Positions 34,083-43,769 of a stretch of 64,000 bases of DNA are shown here, piece by piece. Numbering within the stretch: the stretch's first letter is position 1; each line of letters opens with the position of its first letter. The notes under the pieces are model-generated. The model saw only the letters and a list, made by a program, of their open reading frames with translations. It was not told the DNA's origin and did no database searches. Made by a program: the position numbers and the translations under genes. The stretch comes from Kineococcus endophyticus (GTDB lineage: Bacteria; Actinomycetota; Actinomycetes; Actinomycetales; Kineococcaceae), in NCBI RefSeq assembly GCF_040796495.1, contig NZ_JBFNQN010000005.1:248001-312000 (forward strand), given 5' to 3'.

Positions 34083-35612
34083 TCAGAGGGTGGCGCGCAG
34101 CCTCCGGAGCCGCGCGAGCGAGGCGTCGCGTCCCAGGATCTCCATCGACTCGAACAGCGGCGGGGAGACCCGTCGGCCCGTGACAGCCGTCCGCAACGGC
34201 GCGAACGCGAACTTGGGCTTCACCCCGAGGCCGTCGACGACGGCCGCCCGCAGCGCCGCCTCGAGGGCCGGTGTCGTCCACTCCGACAGCGCCTCCAGCG
34301 CCGTCAGCGACGCGTCGAGGACGTCCGCGGCCTCGGGCCGCAGGGCCTTGGTGGCGTCCTCCTCCAGGACGACGTCCTCGTCGGCGACGAACAGGAAGCC
34401 GAGCATCCCGGGCGCCTGTCCGAGCAGCGTCATCCGCTCCTGCACCAGCGGCGCGGCGGCCGCGAGGCGCGCCTGCTGCTCGGCGGTCGGGTGCTCGGGC
34501 AGCACCCCGCCGGCCTGCAGGTACGGGACGAGGCGGTCGCGGAAGTCGTCGGCCGCCAGCATGCGCAGGTGCGCCGCGTTGACGGCCTCCGCCTTGGCGA
34601 CGTCGAAGCGCGCGGGCGAGGCGTTGACGTCGGCGACGTCGAAGGCCGCCACCATCTCCTCGACGGAGAACAGGTCGCGGTCGTCGGCGATGCCCCAGCC
34701 GAGCAGGGCCAGGTAGTTCAGCAGCCCCTCGGGGACGAACCCGCGGTCGCGGTGGTGGAAGAGGTTGGACTCCGGGTCGCGCTTGGACAGCTTCTTGTTG
34801 CCCTCCCCCATGACGTACGGCAGGTGCCCGAAGCGCGGGACGGCCTTGGCCACCCCGATGTCGACGAGCGCCTCGTAGAGCGCGATCTGCCGCGGCGTGG
34901 AGGACAGCAGGTCCTCCCCGCGCAGGACGTGGGTGATCTCCATGAGCGCGTCGTCGACCGGGTTGACGAGCGTGTAGAGCGGGTCGCCGTTGGCGCGCAC
35001 CAGGACCGGGTCGGGGAAGGAGCCGGCCTTGAACTCGATCGGCCCGCGGACGAGGTCGTCGAAGGACCAGTCCCGGCCCTCGGGCAGCCGCAGCCGCAGC
35101 GTGGGCTCGCGGCCCTCCTCGCGGAACGCCGCGACCTGCTCGGGCGTCAGGTCGCGGTCGAACCCGTCGTAGCCCAGCACCTTCGGCCGGCCCGCCGCCT
35201 CGTGCCGCGCCTCGATCTCCTCGGCCGTTGAGTAGGACTCGTAGAGGTGACCGGCGTCCTTCAGGCGCTGCACCACGTCGTCGTAGACCGCGCGCCGCTG
35301 GGACTGCCGGTACGGGCCGTGCGGGCCGCCGACGTCGATGCCCTCGTCCCAGTCGAGGCCGAGCCAGGCCAGCGCGTCGAGGATCTGCGCGTAGCTCTCC
35401 TCGGAGTCGCGCGCCGCGTCGGTGTCCTCGATGCGGAACACCAGCTTCCCGCCCGTGTGCCGGGCGTAGGCCCAGTTGAACAGCGCCGTCCGGATGAGCC
35501 CGACGTGCGGGGTCCCGGTCGGCGACGGACAGAAGCGGACGCGCACCCCGGACGGGGCGGGCGTGGTCTCGGCTGTGGTCGCAGGCGTGGTCTCAGGCGT
35601 GGTCTCAGTCAT
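34083..35612 (-). CDS. gltX: Glutamyl-tRNA synthetase
   Basis: Charges tRNA-Glu and, in organisms lacking GlnRS, tRNA-Gln with glutamate. From the ATG at 35612 it has 509 residues. A Thr/Pro-rich N-terminus ([17 protein letters not shown]) precedes the class I core, with HIGH-type [18 protein letters not shown] near residue 28 and the KMSKS-type KKLSKRD near residue 272. The anticodon-binding domain follows from about 330. The open frame upstream to 35759 has no homology and is excluded. The Thr-rich leader is unusual and likely disordered. Confidence 0.95.
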   Translation of the reverse strand: MTETTPETTPATTAETTPAPSGVRVRFCPSPTGTPHVGLIRTALFNWAYARHTGGKLVFRIEDTDAARDSEESYAQILDALAWLGLDWDEGIDVGGPHGPYRQSQRRAVYDDVVQRLKDAGHLYESYSTAEEIEARHEAAGRPKVLGYDGFDRDLTPEQVAAFREEGREPTLRLRLPEGRDWSFDDLVRGPIEFKAGSFPDPVLVRANGDPLYTLVNPVDDALMEITHVLRGEDLLSSTPRQIALYEALVDIGVAKAVPRFGHLPYVMGEGNKKLSKRDPESNLFHHRDRGFVPEGLLNYLALLGWGIADDRDLFSVEEMVAAFDVADVNASPARFDVAKAEAVNAAHLRMLAADDFRDRLVPYLQAGGVLPEHPTAEQQARLAAAAPLVQERMTLLGQAPGMLGFLFVADEDVVLEEDATKALRPEAADVLDASLTALEALSEWTTPALEAALRAAVVDGLGVKPKFAFAPLRTAVTGRRVSPPLFESMEILGRDASLARLRRLRATL

Positions 35613-35797
35613 GGCAGCACCCAGCCTATTGCGCCCGGCACGCCTGAACGGGTGAGCACGGAGGGGGCGCCTGCGGCCACCAGGGTGGTTGCTGTCCGTC
35701 ACGGGTGCGCCGTCCGGGTGGTGGGCCCGCTCACGCAGCGTCACGCGTGTCAGCGTCATCAGGACGAACCCGCTCCCGCCGCCCCCAGGAGACCTCC

Positions 35798-36445
35798 GTG
35801 ACCCGCCGCTCGCTCAAGCCCCTCGTCGCCGCCGCCGGCCTGCTGCTCCCGCTGACCGCCCTCACCGCCTGCGGTTCCGTGTCGGCCGTCGCCGGCCTGC
35901 CCGCCGCGACGACGAGCCCCTCCGCCACGGCAACGCCCACCGCGACGCCCGTCGCCGTCACGCCCGTGCAGAACGACCTCGCCCTCGGGTCGGCCCACCA
36001 CGAGCTGCAGGCCGGCGGGATGACCCTGGCCGTCAACTACTGGTCGACCCTGGACATGGGGAAGTGGACGGCCGAGGCCGCCAAGCCGATCCAGCTCGCC
36101 GCGACCATCACCGGCCCGAACCTCGGGACGGCGAAGAAGCAGCAGAAGGCCTACGTCAGCAACTTCACCGTGACGAGCTCGCTCGTCGCCGCCGACGGCA
36201 CCACCACGACCGGCCCGACCGTCCAGGACACCTCGCGGCAGACCCCCGGCTACCTCGCGATGGCGCCGTACGCGTACTCCACGTCCTTCGTCCTGCCCTC
36301 CGTCCCGGCCGGCACCCGCAGCGTCGAGATGCTCATCAGCTACGACGTGCTCGAGCAGAGCGCGCCGGGCGCGGCCGACTACTCCAAGCAGACCGCGACC
36401 GACACGATCACCGTCGCGATCGCGCAGCCCACCGACGCGGGGTGA
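35798..36445 (+). CDS. Putative secreted lipoprotein, function unknown
   Basis: A 215-residue precursor. [20 protein letters not shown] forms the signal peptide and LTAC at residues 19-22 the lipobox. A Thr/Ala/Pro-rich linker follows, and then a globular domain of about 160 residues rich in Thr, Val and Ala. GTG start with AGGAGA 5 bases upstream. No known family is recognised with certainty; the mixed beta pattern suggests an extracellular immunoglobulin-like or DUF4352-like fold, which is a guess. It is divergent from gltX and convergent with the FAH gene. Confidence 0.75.
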   Translation: MTRRSLKPLVAAAGLLLPLTALTACGSVSAVAGLPAATTSPSATATPTATPVAVTPVQNDLALGSAHHELQAGGMTLAVNYWSTLDMGKWTAEAAKPIQLAATITGPNLGTAKKQQKAYVSNFTVTSSLVAADGTTTTGPTVQDTSRQTPGYLAMAPYAYSTSFVLPSVPAGTRSVEMLISYDVLEQSAPGAADYSKQTATDTITVAIAQPTDAG

Positions 36446-36457
36446 CCACCCGGGGTC

Positions 36458-37255
36458 TCACTCGGGGGCGGTGAAGGTCGTCGAGAGGACGCCGATCCCC
36501 TCGACCTCGACCTCGACGCGCTGCCCGGCCCGCACCGGACCGACCCCCGCCGGGGTGCCGGTCAGGATGACGTCGCCGGGCAGCAGCGTCATGGCCGAGG
36601 ACACGTGGGCGATGATCGACGGGATGTCGTGGACCATGAGCGACGTCCGGCCGTCCTGGACGACCTCGAGGTCCTCCCCCGTCCCCACCCGCGTCTCGAT
36701 GCGGACGTCCGCGGGGTCGAGGTCGGTCTCGATCCACGGCCCGATGGGCGTGAACCCGTCGGCCCCCTTCGCCCGCCACCACTGCTTGTCCGGCCCCTGC
36801 AGCGCCCGCGCCGTGATGTCGTTGGCGACGGTGTACCCGTAGACGACCTCCGCGACGCGCTCCTTCGGCACGTCCTTGCACAGGCGGCGGATGACGACGG
36901 CCAGTTCGCCCTCGTAGTGCAGTTCCTCCCCCGCCCACGCCGGGACCACCAGCGGGTCCCCCGGCCCGGCGACGGACGTGTTCGGCACCGTGAACACCAG
37001 CGGTTCGTCCGGCACCTCGTTGCCGAGTTCCTCGGCGTGCGCGACGTAGTTCCGCCCGATCCCCAGGACCTTCGAGCGCGGGATGACCGGCGCCAGCAAC
37101 CGCGCGTCCACCAGCGGCACCCGCTCCCCCGTCGGGTTCAGCGGGCTGAACAGCGGATCCCCCGAGACGACGAGGATCTCCTCCTCCCCCGGCGCGCCCT
37201 CGACGACCCCGTACCGCGGGTCCGAACCACTGGAGGAGAACCTGGCGATGCGCAT
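36458..37255 (-). CDS. Fumarylacetoacetate-hydrolase-family protein
   Basis: A 265-residue metal-dependent hydrolase/isomerase/decarboxylase of the FAH fold. Hallmarks are VLGIGRNYVAHAEELG, the metal ligands in HYEGELAVVI, GYTVANDITARALQ, GADGFTPIGPWIETD and LLPGDVILTGTPAGVGPV. Such genes sit upstream of gltX in many actinobacteria. The substrate is likely a 2-hydroxy-dienoate or acylpyruvate but is not determined by sequence. ATG start. Confidence 0.88.
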   Translation of the reverse strand: MRIARFSSSGSDPRYGVVEGAPGEEEILVVSGDPLFSPLNPTGERVPLVDARLLAPVIPRSKVLGIGRNYVAHAEELGNEVPDEPLVFTVPNTSVAGPGDPLVVPAWAGEELHYEGELAVVIRRLCKDVPKERVAEVVYGYTVANDITARALQGPDKQWWRAKGADGFTPIGPWIETDLDPADVRIETRVGTGEDLEVVQDGRTSLMVHDIPSIIAHVSSAMTLLPGDVILTGTPAGVGPVRAGQRVEVEVEGIGVLSTTFTAPE

Positions 37256-37294
37256 CCCCTCACCCTAGACAGCCCGCTGCGCCCGCCCGGGGTC

Positions 37295-37342
37295 GGGATC
37301 GTTGACGCATCGGGCTCGACCTAGGAGCTCGTCGGGTCAGCG
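37295..37342. repeat. Palindromic repeat, copy A
   Basis: A 48-base imperfect dyad in the spacer between the divergent FAH and AbiEi-like genes, with core GACGCATCGGGCTC-N7-GAGC. It matches copy C, in opposite orientation on the other side of the AbiEi-like gene, at 32 of the first 35 positions starting GGGATCGTTGACGCATC. Confidence 0.7.
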
Positions 37343-37370
37343 CTACCTCCACGGCCGCGGGTGCCGGGAC

Positions 37371-37423
37371 GGGCTCGTCGACGCAACCGGCTCACCCTAG
37401 GAGCCTGCAGCGTCAACGAGCCC
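37371..37423. repeat. Palindromic repeat, copy B
   Basis: A 53-base near-perfect palindrome. The outer arms GGGCTCGTCGACGC (37371-37384) and GCGTCAACGAGCCC (37410-37423) match at 13 of 14 positions; the inner arms GGCTC and GAGCC flank a 7-base loop containing CCTAG. It is same-orientation kin of copy A (about 24 of 31 positions). Confidence 0.75.
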
Positions 37424-37533
37424 GCCTCAGGACCGTGACGCACCGGGATCCACAGGGTCCCCCGCGGGAGCACTGTCCACAGGACGACCGTCGTCGCACG
37501 AGCGCGAGGGCCTCGAGCGGGCAACCTGCCCGG

Positions 37534-38478
37534 GTGCCGCGACGACGAGAGTACGACCGTGCCTCCATCGACGACCTGTTCCGCGCGAACCACGGGGTGG
37601 TCAAGCGTTCCGACCTGCTGGTCGCCGGGATGCCCAACCCGACGATCACCCGCTGGTGTGGAGTGCGGGGACGCTGGCAGCGCGTGCTGCCCGGTGTCGT
37701 GCTCGGCCACCGGGGAACACCGACGACCACCGAACGTCGACGGGCCGCGCTGGTCTACGCCGGCCGAGGAGCTCGCATCAGCGGTGTCCACGCCCTCGAC
37801 CTGCACGCCGCGCTCACCGCGCCCCTCACCCCCGGCGAGAAGGTCTTCGTGGTGGTGCCGCAGGACCGGCACCGGACGTCGGCGGACTTCTGCGTCGTCG
37901 AACGCAGCGAGCGCGACCCCGGTCGGACTGAGCGTCAGGGGTTCCCCGTCACCTCGGCGGCTCGAGCGTGCGCCGACGCCGTCCGGGGCCACGACCTCAG
38001 CGCGGACGACGTGCGGGAACTCATGAGCTCGGTGCTGCGCCACGAGCGTTGTTCGTTGCGTCAACTGGAGCGTGAGGTGCTCGGCGGGCCGACGCAACGC
38101 AGTGGTCCCGCCAGAGCGGCGCTGCAGGAACTGGGGGCCGGCGTGCGCAGTGCGGCCGAAGCGAAGGCGTTCCACCTCGTCTCGTCGTCGGACCTGCCGC
38201 AGCCGTTGTGGAACCGGCCCGTCGTCGTCGGTGGCCGGTGGCTGGGCGAGGCGGACGCGTTCTGGCCCGACCTCGGCGTCGTGCTGGAGATCGACTCGAT
38301 GCTGTGGCACCTGGGGGCACGGGCGCTCCGCAGGACCCAGGCCAAGGCCCGCCGCTACGCCGCGGCCGGGTTGACGCTGATCACCATCGCTCCTTCGGAC
38401 CTCCTGGCCGACCCTCGGGGGTTCCTCGAGACCCTCCGGTCGGCGCTCGCGATCGCCACGGCCCGCCGGATCGGGTGA
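37534..38478 (+). CDS. Solitary AbiEi-like protein with C-terminal DUF559/Vsr-type nuclease-like domain
   Basis: Predicted 314-residue protein from the GTG at 37534 (VPRRREYDRASIDDL); an upstream GTG at 37435 is possible but unsupported. Residues about 8-60 resemble the winged-helix start of AbiEi antitoxins (NHGVVKRSDLLVAGMPNPTI). The C-terminal half has the pattern of a Vsr/DUF559 endonuclease-like fold: GEADAFWPDLGVVLEID, then a later AKARRYAAAGLTLITIAPSD. No AbiEii toxin partner lies next to it, so it is not a complete toxin-antitoxin pair. A GGGCA-acc-TGCCC dyad lies just before the start. The whole gene is bracketed by palindromic repeats. Function unknown. Confidence 0.72.
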   Translation: MPRRREYDRASIDDLFRANHGVVKRSDLLVAGMPNPTITRWCGVRGRWQRVLPGVVLGHRGTPTTTERRRAALVYAGRGARISGVHALDLHAALTAPLTPGEKVFVVVPQDRHRTSADFCVVERSERDPGRTERQGFPVTSAARACADAVRGHDLSADDVRELMSSVLRHERCSLRQLEREVLGGPTQRSGPARAALQELGAGVRSAAEAKAFHLVSSSDLPQPLWNRPVVVGGRWLGEADAFWPDLGVVLEIDSMLWHLGARALRRTQAKARRYAAAGLTLITIAPSDLLADPRGFLETLRSALAIATARRIG

Positions 38479-38496
38479 GGCAGCCGGCGGGGGTAT

Positions 38497-38544
38497 CGCC
38501 GACTCAATCGGCTCGTAGGTTGAGCCGGATGCGTCAACGATCCC
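38497..38544. repeat. Palindromic repeat, copy C
   Basis: Inverted copy of repeat A, placed between the AbiEi-like stop and the convergent ilvE stop. Its core is GGCTC-N7-GAGCC within arms GACTCAATC and GATGCGTC. It could also act as a shared terminator, but copies A and B cannot, because they lie in a divergent promoter region. Confidence 0.7.
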
Positions 38545-38590
38545 ACCCCGGCGGCGGGCGAGGGCACGAGCCCCACCGGGGGGCGGGCGG

Positions 38591-39706
38591 TCAGACGAGG
38601 CGGCGGAGCCAGCCGTGGGTGTCCTGCGCCCGGCCGTACTGGATGTCCAGCAGCGTGTTCCGGATCGTCATCGTCACCTCACCGGCCGCGCCGGTGCCGT
38701 GGGACAGCTCGCCGTCGGGCGAGACGAGCTTGCCGACGGGGGTGACGGCGGCGGCGGTGCCGCAAGCGAAGACCTCGGTGATCCGGCCCGACGCGACGCC
38801 TTCGCGCCACTCGTCGATGCTCACGCGGCGTTCGGTCACCTCGTGGCCGAGGTCCTTGGCGAGGTCGATGATCGAGTCGCGGGTGATGCCCTCGAGGATC
38901 GTCCCGGTGAGTTCGGGCGTGACGATCGAACCGTCGTCGTGGACGAAGTAGAGGTTCATCCCGCCGAGTTCCTCGACGTACTTGTGCTCGGTGGCGTCGA
39001 GGAAGCAGACCTGGTCGCAACCGTTGGCCGAGGCCTCGTCCTGCGCGGCCAGGCTGGCGGCGTAGTTCCCGCCGCACTTGGCCGAGCCCGTCCCGCCGAG
39101 GGCGGCGCGGGTGTAGTTCTGCGACAGCCAGATCGAGACGGGTTTCACGCCGCCGGGGAAGTAGGCGCCGGCCGGGGAGGCGATGACCAGGAACTTCACC
39201 TCGTGCGCGGCGCGGACGCCGAGGAACGCCTCGGTCGCGACCATGAACGGACGCAGGTAGAGCGAGGACTCCCCACCCGTCGGCACCCACGCCTCGTCGG
39301 CGCGCACCAGCTGCGTGATCGCCTCGAGGAACATCGCCTCGCCCACCTCGGGCAGCGCGAGACGGCGCGCGGAGCGGGCCATGCGGGCGGCGTTCGCCTC
39401 GGGGCGGAACGTCCAGACGCTGCCGTCGGCGTGCCGGTAGGCCTTGAGCCCCTCGAAGATCTCCTGCGCGTAGTGCAGGACGGCGGCCGCCGGGTCGAGC
39501 TGCAACGGCCCGTAGGGGACGACGGCCGCGTCGTGCCAGCCGGCGTCCCGCGTCCACATCGCCACCGCCATGTGGTCGGTGAAGAACTTCCCGAACCCCG
39601 GGGCGGCGAGGATCTCGGCGCGGCGCTGCTCGGAGACCGGCACCGCCGACGGCGTCACGGGGAACGTCAACCCAGCGGTCGGCCCGGTCGTCGGGGTGGC
39701 GGTCAT
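38591..39706 (-). CDS. ilvE: Branched-chain amino acid aminotransferase
   Basis: Transaminates the 2-oxo acids of leucine, isoleucine and valine with glutamate, the last step of all three pathways. The 371-residue fold-type IV PLP enzyme has FFTDHMAVAMWTRDAGWHDA, LHYAQEIFEGLKAYRH, the PLP lysine in ATEHKYVEELGGMNLYFV and EVFACGTAAAVTPVGKL. ATG start, 75 bases downstream of leuB on the same strand, so a leuB-ilvE unit is likely. Confidence 0.95.
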   Translation of the reverse strand: MTATPTTGPTAGLTFPVTPSAVPVSEQRRAEILAAPGFGKFFTDHMAVAMWTRDAGWHDAAVVPYGPLQLDPAAAVLHYAQEIFEGLKAYRHADGSVWTFRPEANAARMARSARRLALPEVGEAMFLEAITQLVRADEAWVPTGGESSLYLRPFMVATEAFLGVRAAHEVKFLVIASPAGAYFPGGVKPVSIWLSQNYTRAALGGTGSAKCGGNYAASLAAQDEASANGCDQVCFLDATEHKYVEELGGMNLYFVHDDGSIVTPELTGTILEGITRDSIIDLAKDLGHEVTERRVSIDEWREGVASGRITEVFACGTAAAVTPVGKLVSPDGELSHGTGAAGEVTMTIRNTLLDIQYGRAQDTHGWLRRLV

Positions 39707-39781
39707 GCGGGCTCCTCGGGGTGCGTGGCGGGTGGTTCGACGGTACCCCGCCGCAGGACGGGGCCCCGGGTCAGGCGCGGA

Positions 39782-40831
39782 TCAGGAGACGGCGGCGGCC
39801 AGCGCGTCCCCGACCTCGGAGGTGGACCGCTGCCCGACCTCCCCGGCGGCGCGGCGGGACAGGTCGGACGTCACGGCGGCGTCGACGCGGGCGGCGGCGT
39901 CGGTGTGCCCGAGGTGCTCGAGCAGCAGCGCCACGGACAGCACGGCGGCGGTCGGGTCGGCGAGTTGCTTCCCGGCGATGTCGGGGGCGGAGCCGTGGAC
40001 GGGCTCGAACATGCTCGGGGCCGTCCGGTCGGGGTTGACGTTGCCGGACGCCGCCAGGCCGATGCCCCCGGTCACGGCCGCCGCGAGGTCGGTGAGGATG
40101 TCGCCGAAGAGGTTGTCGGTGACGATGACGTCGAACCGCGCCGGGTCGGTCACGAGGAAGATCGTGGCGGCGTCGACGTGCAGGTAGTCGACGGCGACGT
40201 CGGGGAACTCCGCACCGACGGCCTCGACGGTGCGCCGCCACAGGTGGCCGGCGTGCACGAGGACGTTGTGCTTGTGCACCAGCGTCAGCTTCCTGCGGGG
40301 CCGCGCGGTGGCGCGGGCGAAGGCGTCGCGGACGACGCGCTCGACGCCGAACGCGGTGTTGACGCTGACCTCGGTGGCGATCTCGTGCGGGGTGCCGACG
40401 CGCAGGGCGCCGCCGTTGCCGACGTACGGACCCTCGGTGCCCTCGCGGACGACGACGAAGTCGATCTCCCCCGGGGCGGCGAGCGGGGTCGCGACGCCCG
40501 GGAAGAGCTTGGAGGGCCGCAGGTTCACGTAGTGGTCGAGGGCGAACCGCAGCTTCAGGAGCAGGCCGCGTTCGAGGACGCCGCTCGGCACGCTCGGGTC
40601 GCCGACGGCGCCGAGCAGGATCGCGTCGTGCCCGCGGACCTCCTCGAGCACGCTGTCCGGCAGCGTCTCGCCCGTGCGGTGGTAGAGGCGGGCGCCGAGG
40701 TCGTACTCGGTCGTCGCGACCTGGGTCCCGGACCCGTCCAGCACGGCGGAGAGCACCTTGAGCGCCTCGACCGTCACCTCCTGGCCGATGCCGTCGCCGG
40801 GGATGACTGCGAGTCGCACGGTGTCCGCCAT
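39782..40831 (-). CDS. leuB: 3-isopropylmalate dehydrogenase
   Basis: NAD-dependent oxidative decarboxylation of 3-isopropylmalate. From the ATG at 40831 it has 349 residues, with [64 protein letters not shown] and the metal-binding [17 protein letters not shown] near residue 232. This is the shorter actinobacterial type. Divergent from the histidine kinase gene. No GTCTCA operator like that at leuC was seen upstream. Confidence 0.95.
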   Translation of the reverse strand: MADTVRLAVIPGDGIGQEVTVEALKVLSAVLDGSGTQVATTEYDLGARLYHRTGETLPDSVLEEVRGHDAILLGAVGDPSVPSGVLERGLLLKLRFALDHYVNLRPSKLFPGVATPLAAPGEIDFVVVREGTEGPYVGNGGALRVGTPHEIATEVSVNTAFGVERVVRDAFARATARPRRKLTLVHKHNVLVHAGHLWRRTVEAVGAEFPDVAVDYLHVDAATIFLVTDPARFDVIVTDNLFGDILTDLAAAVTGGIGLAASGNVNPDRTAPSMFEPVHGSAPDIAGKQLADPTAAVLSVALLLEHLGHTDAAARVDAAVTSDLSRRAAGEVGQRSTSEVGDALAAAVS

Positions 40832-40954
40832 GCGCCGGAGGTTATCGGAGCGCCAACCCCGGCCACGCGCCCCGACCGTCCCACCGTGGTCGGACCCCCG
40901 ACGTCGTCCCCGGGGACGACGACCGGTCGGCACGCCCCTCCCTACGCTGTGGCG

Positions 40955-42145
40955 GTGCAGGACGAGAACACCGGGCGGACCGTCTTCGACGCGGTCGTGG
41001 CCTGGACGCGGGCGAACTCGCTCCTCATCGACGCCTTCCTCGCCCTGGGCCTGGCCGGGCTGAGCGTCCTGGCGACCGTCACCGAGCTGTCGCCGCTGGG
41101 GCTGCTCGTCGCCGCCGGGATGACCGTGCCGCTGGCCGTGCGCCGCCGGTACCCGGAGGTGTCCGGTGGGCTCGTCGCCCTGTTCGGGCTGCTGCAGCTG
41201 GCCCTGCCGACCCCCTCCTTCGGCAACGTCGGGGTGCTCATGGCCGTCTACGCCCTGGCCGCGTACGGCCGGCGCTGGGCGTCGAACGGGGGGCTGCTGC
41301 TGGGCCTGTTCGGGTCGGTGGCCTGCGCGGTGCGGTTCTTCTCCGCCACCGGGGCGGGTGCGGTGGTGATCCTCGCGGCGCTCATCGCGTTCTCCGTCGT
41401 GGCGAGCTGGTCCCTGGGCAGCCTGCGCCGCGCGCAGCGGCAGAACGAGTTCGCGCTGGTCGAGCGCGCGCGGTTGCTGGAGAACGAGCGGGAGAACGAG
41501 TCCCGGCTCGCCGCGACGTCCGAGCGCCAGCGCATCGCGCGCGAGATGCACGACGTCGTGGCGCACTCGCTGTCGGTCATCATCGCCCAGGCCGACGGCG
41601 GCCGGTACGCGGCCAAGGCCGACCCCGCGGTGGCGGCGCAGGTGCTGGAGACGATCTCCGGCACGGGTCGGCAGGCGCTGGCGGACATGCGCAACCTGCT
41701 CGGGGTGCTGCGCACCGGCCCGGGTGACGACCGCGCACCGCAACCGGACGCGACGATGATCGGGGACCTGGTTGACCAGGTCCGGGCCAGCGGGCTGGAG
41801 GTCACCGCGCAGGTGCGGGGCGAGGTCCGCGACCTGCCGCCGGCGATGGGCCTGGCGGCGTACCGGATCGTGCAGGAGTCCCTGACGAACGTCCTGAAGC
41901 ACGCCGGTCCGCGGGCCCGCACGAGCGTCGAGGTCCGCTGGGAGGCGGACGCCCTGCGCATGAGCGTCGAGGACGACGGTCGTGGTGCCGCGTCGCTGGT
42001 GCAGCCGAGCCCGGGGGGCCAGGGGCTCGTGGGCATGGCCGAGCGCGCGCGGCTGCACGGCGGGTCCGTGGTGAGCGGGCCGCGCCCCGGAGGGGGTTTC
42101 TCCGTCCGCGCGACGCTTCCCTACAGTGCTCGAGGTGAACGCTGA
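40955..42145 (+). CDS. Sensor histidine kinase (HisKA_3, NarL-type)
   Basis: Membrane-bound sensor of 396 residues. Four to five membrane segments lie in residues about 25-150. They are followed by a short coiled coil, the HisKA_3 box [19 protein letters not shown] with phospho-acceptor His199, and a C-terminal ATPase domain ([16 protein letters not shown], then DDGRGA and [12 protein letters not shown]). The GTG at 40955 has no ribosome-binding site but lies 7 bases after TACGCT, so a leaderless transcript is likely; GTG at 40949 is an alternative. It overlaps or abuts the response regulator gene. The stimulus is unknown; the neighbouring ABC exporter suggests envelope or antimicrobial stress. 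Confidence 0.9.
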   Translation: MQDENTGRTVFDAVVAWTRANSLLIDAFLALGLAGLSVLATVTELSPLGLLVAAGMTVPLAVRRRYPEVSGGLVALFGLLQLALPTPSFGNVGVLMAVYALAAYGRRWASNGGLLLGLFGSVACAVRFFSATGAGAVVILAALIAFSVVASWSLGSLRRAQRQNEFALVERARLLENERENESRLAATSERQRIAREMHDVVAHSLSVIIAQADGGRYAAKADPAVAAQVLETISGTGRQALADMRNLLGVLRTGPGDDRAPQPDATMIGDLVDQVRASGLEVTAQVRGEVRDLPPAMGLAAYRIVQESLTNVLKHAGPRARTSVEVRWEADALRMSVEDDGRGAASLVQPSPGGQGLVGMAERARLHGGSVVSGPRPGGGFSVRATLPYSARGER

Positions 42146-42146
42146 G

Positions 42147-42860
42147 GTGACCGCTCCCGAGAACCCCGTCCGGGTCGTCCTCGTCGACGACCAGCAGCTC
42201 GTCCGGGCGGGTTTCCGCATGGTGATCGACTCCCAGCCGGACCTGACCGTCGTGGCGGAGGCCTCCGACGGTGCCGACGCGGTCCGCGTCGTGACCTCGA
42301 CCCCGGCCGACGTGGTGCTCATGGACGTGCGCATGCCCGGTCTGGACGGGATCGAGGCGACCCGGCAGATCACCGGGCGCCTCGGCGAGGACGGCCCGAA
42401 GGTGGTGGTGCTCACCACCTTCGACCTCGACGAGTACGTCGTCTCGGCGATCGGTGCCGGCGCCAGCGGGTTCCTCCTCAAGGACGCCCCGCCCGAGGAG
42501 CTGCTCGACGCCGTGCGCACGGTCCACTCCGGCGACGCGGTCATCGCGGCGAGCTCCACGCGGCGCCTGCTGCAGCACGTCGGACCGTTGCTGCGGGCGG
42601 GGGCGGCGACCCCCGCGAGCACGGCCCCGGGCCTGCCCACCGACCTCACGCCGCGCGAGCTCGAGGTGCTCGAGTGCATGGCCCACGGGCTGACGAACTC
42701 CGAGATCGCGGCGCGGTTCGTCGTCTCCGAGGCGACGGTCAAGACGCACGTCGGTCGGGTGCTGGCGAAGACGCACTCGCGCGACCGCGTCCAGGCCGTC
42801 GTGCTGGCGTTCTCGGCCGGGTTGGTCCAACCGGGTGAGGTCCTCCGCGACGCGCGGTGA
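42147..42860 (+). CDS. NarL/LuxR-family response regulator
   Basis: Transcription factor partner of the upstream kinase. From the GTG at 42147, with GAGGTG 9 bases upstream, it has 237 residues. The receiver domain has the phospho-acceptor Asp60 in [13 protein letters not shown] and [14 protein letters not shown]. The C-terminal LuxR helix-turn-helix reads [20 protein letters not shown] then [19 protein letters not shown] codons at 42126 and 42135 would overlap the kinase gene and cannot be excluded. Targets may include the secreted protein and the ABC transporter downstream. Confidence 0.92.
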   Translation: MTAPENPVRVVLVDDQQLVRAGFRMVIDSQPDLTVVAEASDGADAVRVVTSTPADVVLMDVRMPGLDGIEATRQITGRLGEDGPKVVVLTTFDLDEYVVSAIGAGASGFLLKDAPPEELLDAVRTVHSGDAVIAASSTRRLLQHVGPLLRAGAATPASTAPGLPTDLTPRELEVLECMAHGLTNSEIAARFVVSEATVKTHVGRVLAKTHSRDRVQAVVLAFSAGLVQPGEVLRDAR

Positions 42861-42950
42861 CCGGTTGGCGCAAATGCATGACCGCTGAGTCACCCCTACG
42901 GCACGATGTGTGACGGCCGCGAAGTCCGCGGTCACTGAGGGGGGTCTCAG

Positions 42951-43622
42951 ATGTTCCACCGTCGTGCGCTGACGCGCGCCCTGATCGCCGCGCCGGCCCT
43001 GCTGGCGCTCACCACCGCCGCCCTGGCCACCGCGGGTCCGGCCTCCGCCGCCTCGGGCACCCGGGCCGCACCGCACCTGACGGCGCGGGCCGCCACGCTG
43101 GAGCTGCAGGCCCCGGCGCAGACCCGGCCGATGACCGACGACTGCTACGCCGGCTGGAGCTCGGCCCTCTGCGGGTACGGGACGGTCAGCCTCACCCTCA
43201 CGGGTTTCTCCGCGTTCGGTGGCGTCCCGTCGTGCGACCCCGAGGACGCGGGCTACTCGGACTCCTGCGAGGAACCGGTCGCCTCGCTGGTCGAGACGCG
43301 CGGCACCACGGTCGACGTGGTCGTCAAGTGCGGGGGGAAGCTGCTGCCGCGCGTGGCCACCGTGCCCGTCGTCACCGAGCCCTCGCACCTCGTCGGCCCC
43401 GCCGACGTCACCGGGTTCACGCGCCTGGACGCCGACAGCGCCCGGGTCCGCGTCGCCTTCACGCTGCCGACGCCCAGCGCCATCGGCGTCTGCGGGAACC
43501 GCTCGACGCAGCTGCTGTCCGCCTCGGTCCGGAACGTCACCGTCGGCTGGGCCGGAGCCGAGGGGACGTCCGTCCCGGCCGGCACGTACCGCCTCCCCGG
43601 AGCGCACCGCGTCCGCCTGTGA
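42951..43622 (+). CDS. Secreted protein of unknown function
   Basis: A 223-residue precursor with a clear Sec signal peptide (FHRRALTRALIAAPALLALT, cleavage probably after ASA near residue 34). The mature domain has about six cysteines, including DDCYAGWSSALCGYG, PSCDPEDAGYSDSCEE, VVKCGGKLLP and GVCGNRS. They would form disulfides outside the cell. ATG with GAGGGGGG upstream. No family was recognised. It lies between the two-component system and the ABC transporter and may be part of the same response; this is inference. Confidence 0.75.
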   Translation: MFHRRALTRALIAAPALLALTTAALATAGPASAASGTRAAPHLTARAATLELQAPAQTRPMTDDCYAGWSSALCGYGTVSLTLTGFSAFGGVPSCDPEDAGYSDSCEEPVASLVETRGTTVDVVVKCGGKLLPRVATVPVVTEPSHLVGPADVTGFTRLDADSARVRVAFTLPTPSAIGVCGNRSTQLLSASVRNVTVGWAGAEGTSVPAGTYRLPGAHRVRL

Positions 43623-43769
43623 ACTGCGCCGAGACCGTCCGGGTCCACCCGCAGGATGACGGGTGGGCACCGCGAGATCACCTCTGGACCCGACGACCGG
43701 AGCGGTCCACCTCCCTAGCCTCGAGGAGTTCGCAGGTGCTGCGAGCGACTGCGAGACAGGGAGAACCAC

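Noticed and set aside
37449-37483. DnaA-box-like GATCCACAG and TGTCCACAG as part of an origin
   Set aside because: Only two imperfect boxes, with no dnaA, dnaN or AT-rich unwinding region nearby. They are more likely promoter-region sequence of the AbiEi-like gene.
37534-38478. Complete AbiE toxin-antitoxin system
   Set aside because: Only an AbiEi-like protein is present. The flanking genes are an FAH enzyme and ilvE, with no AbiEii nucleotidyltransferase.
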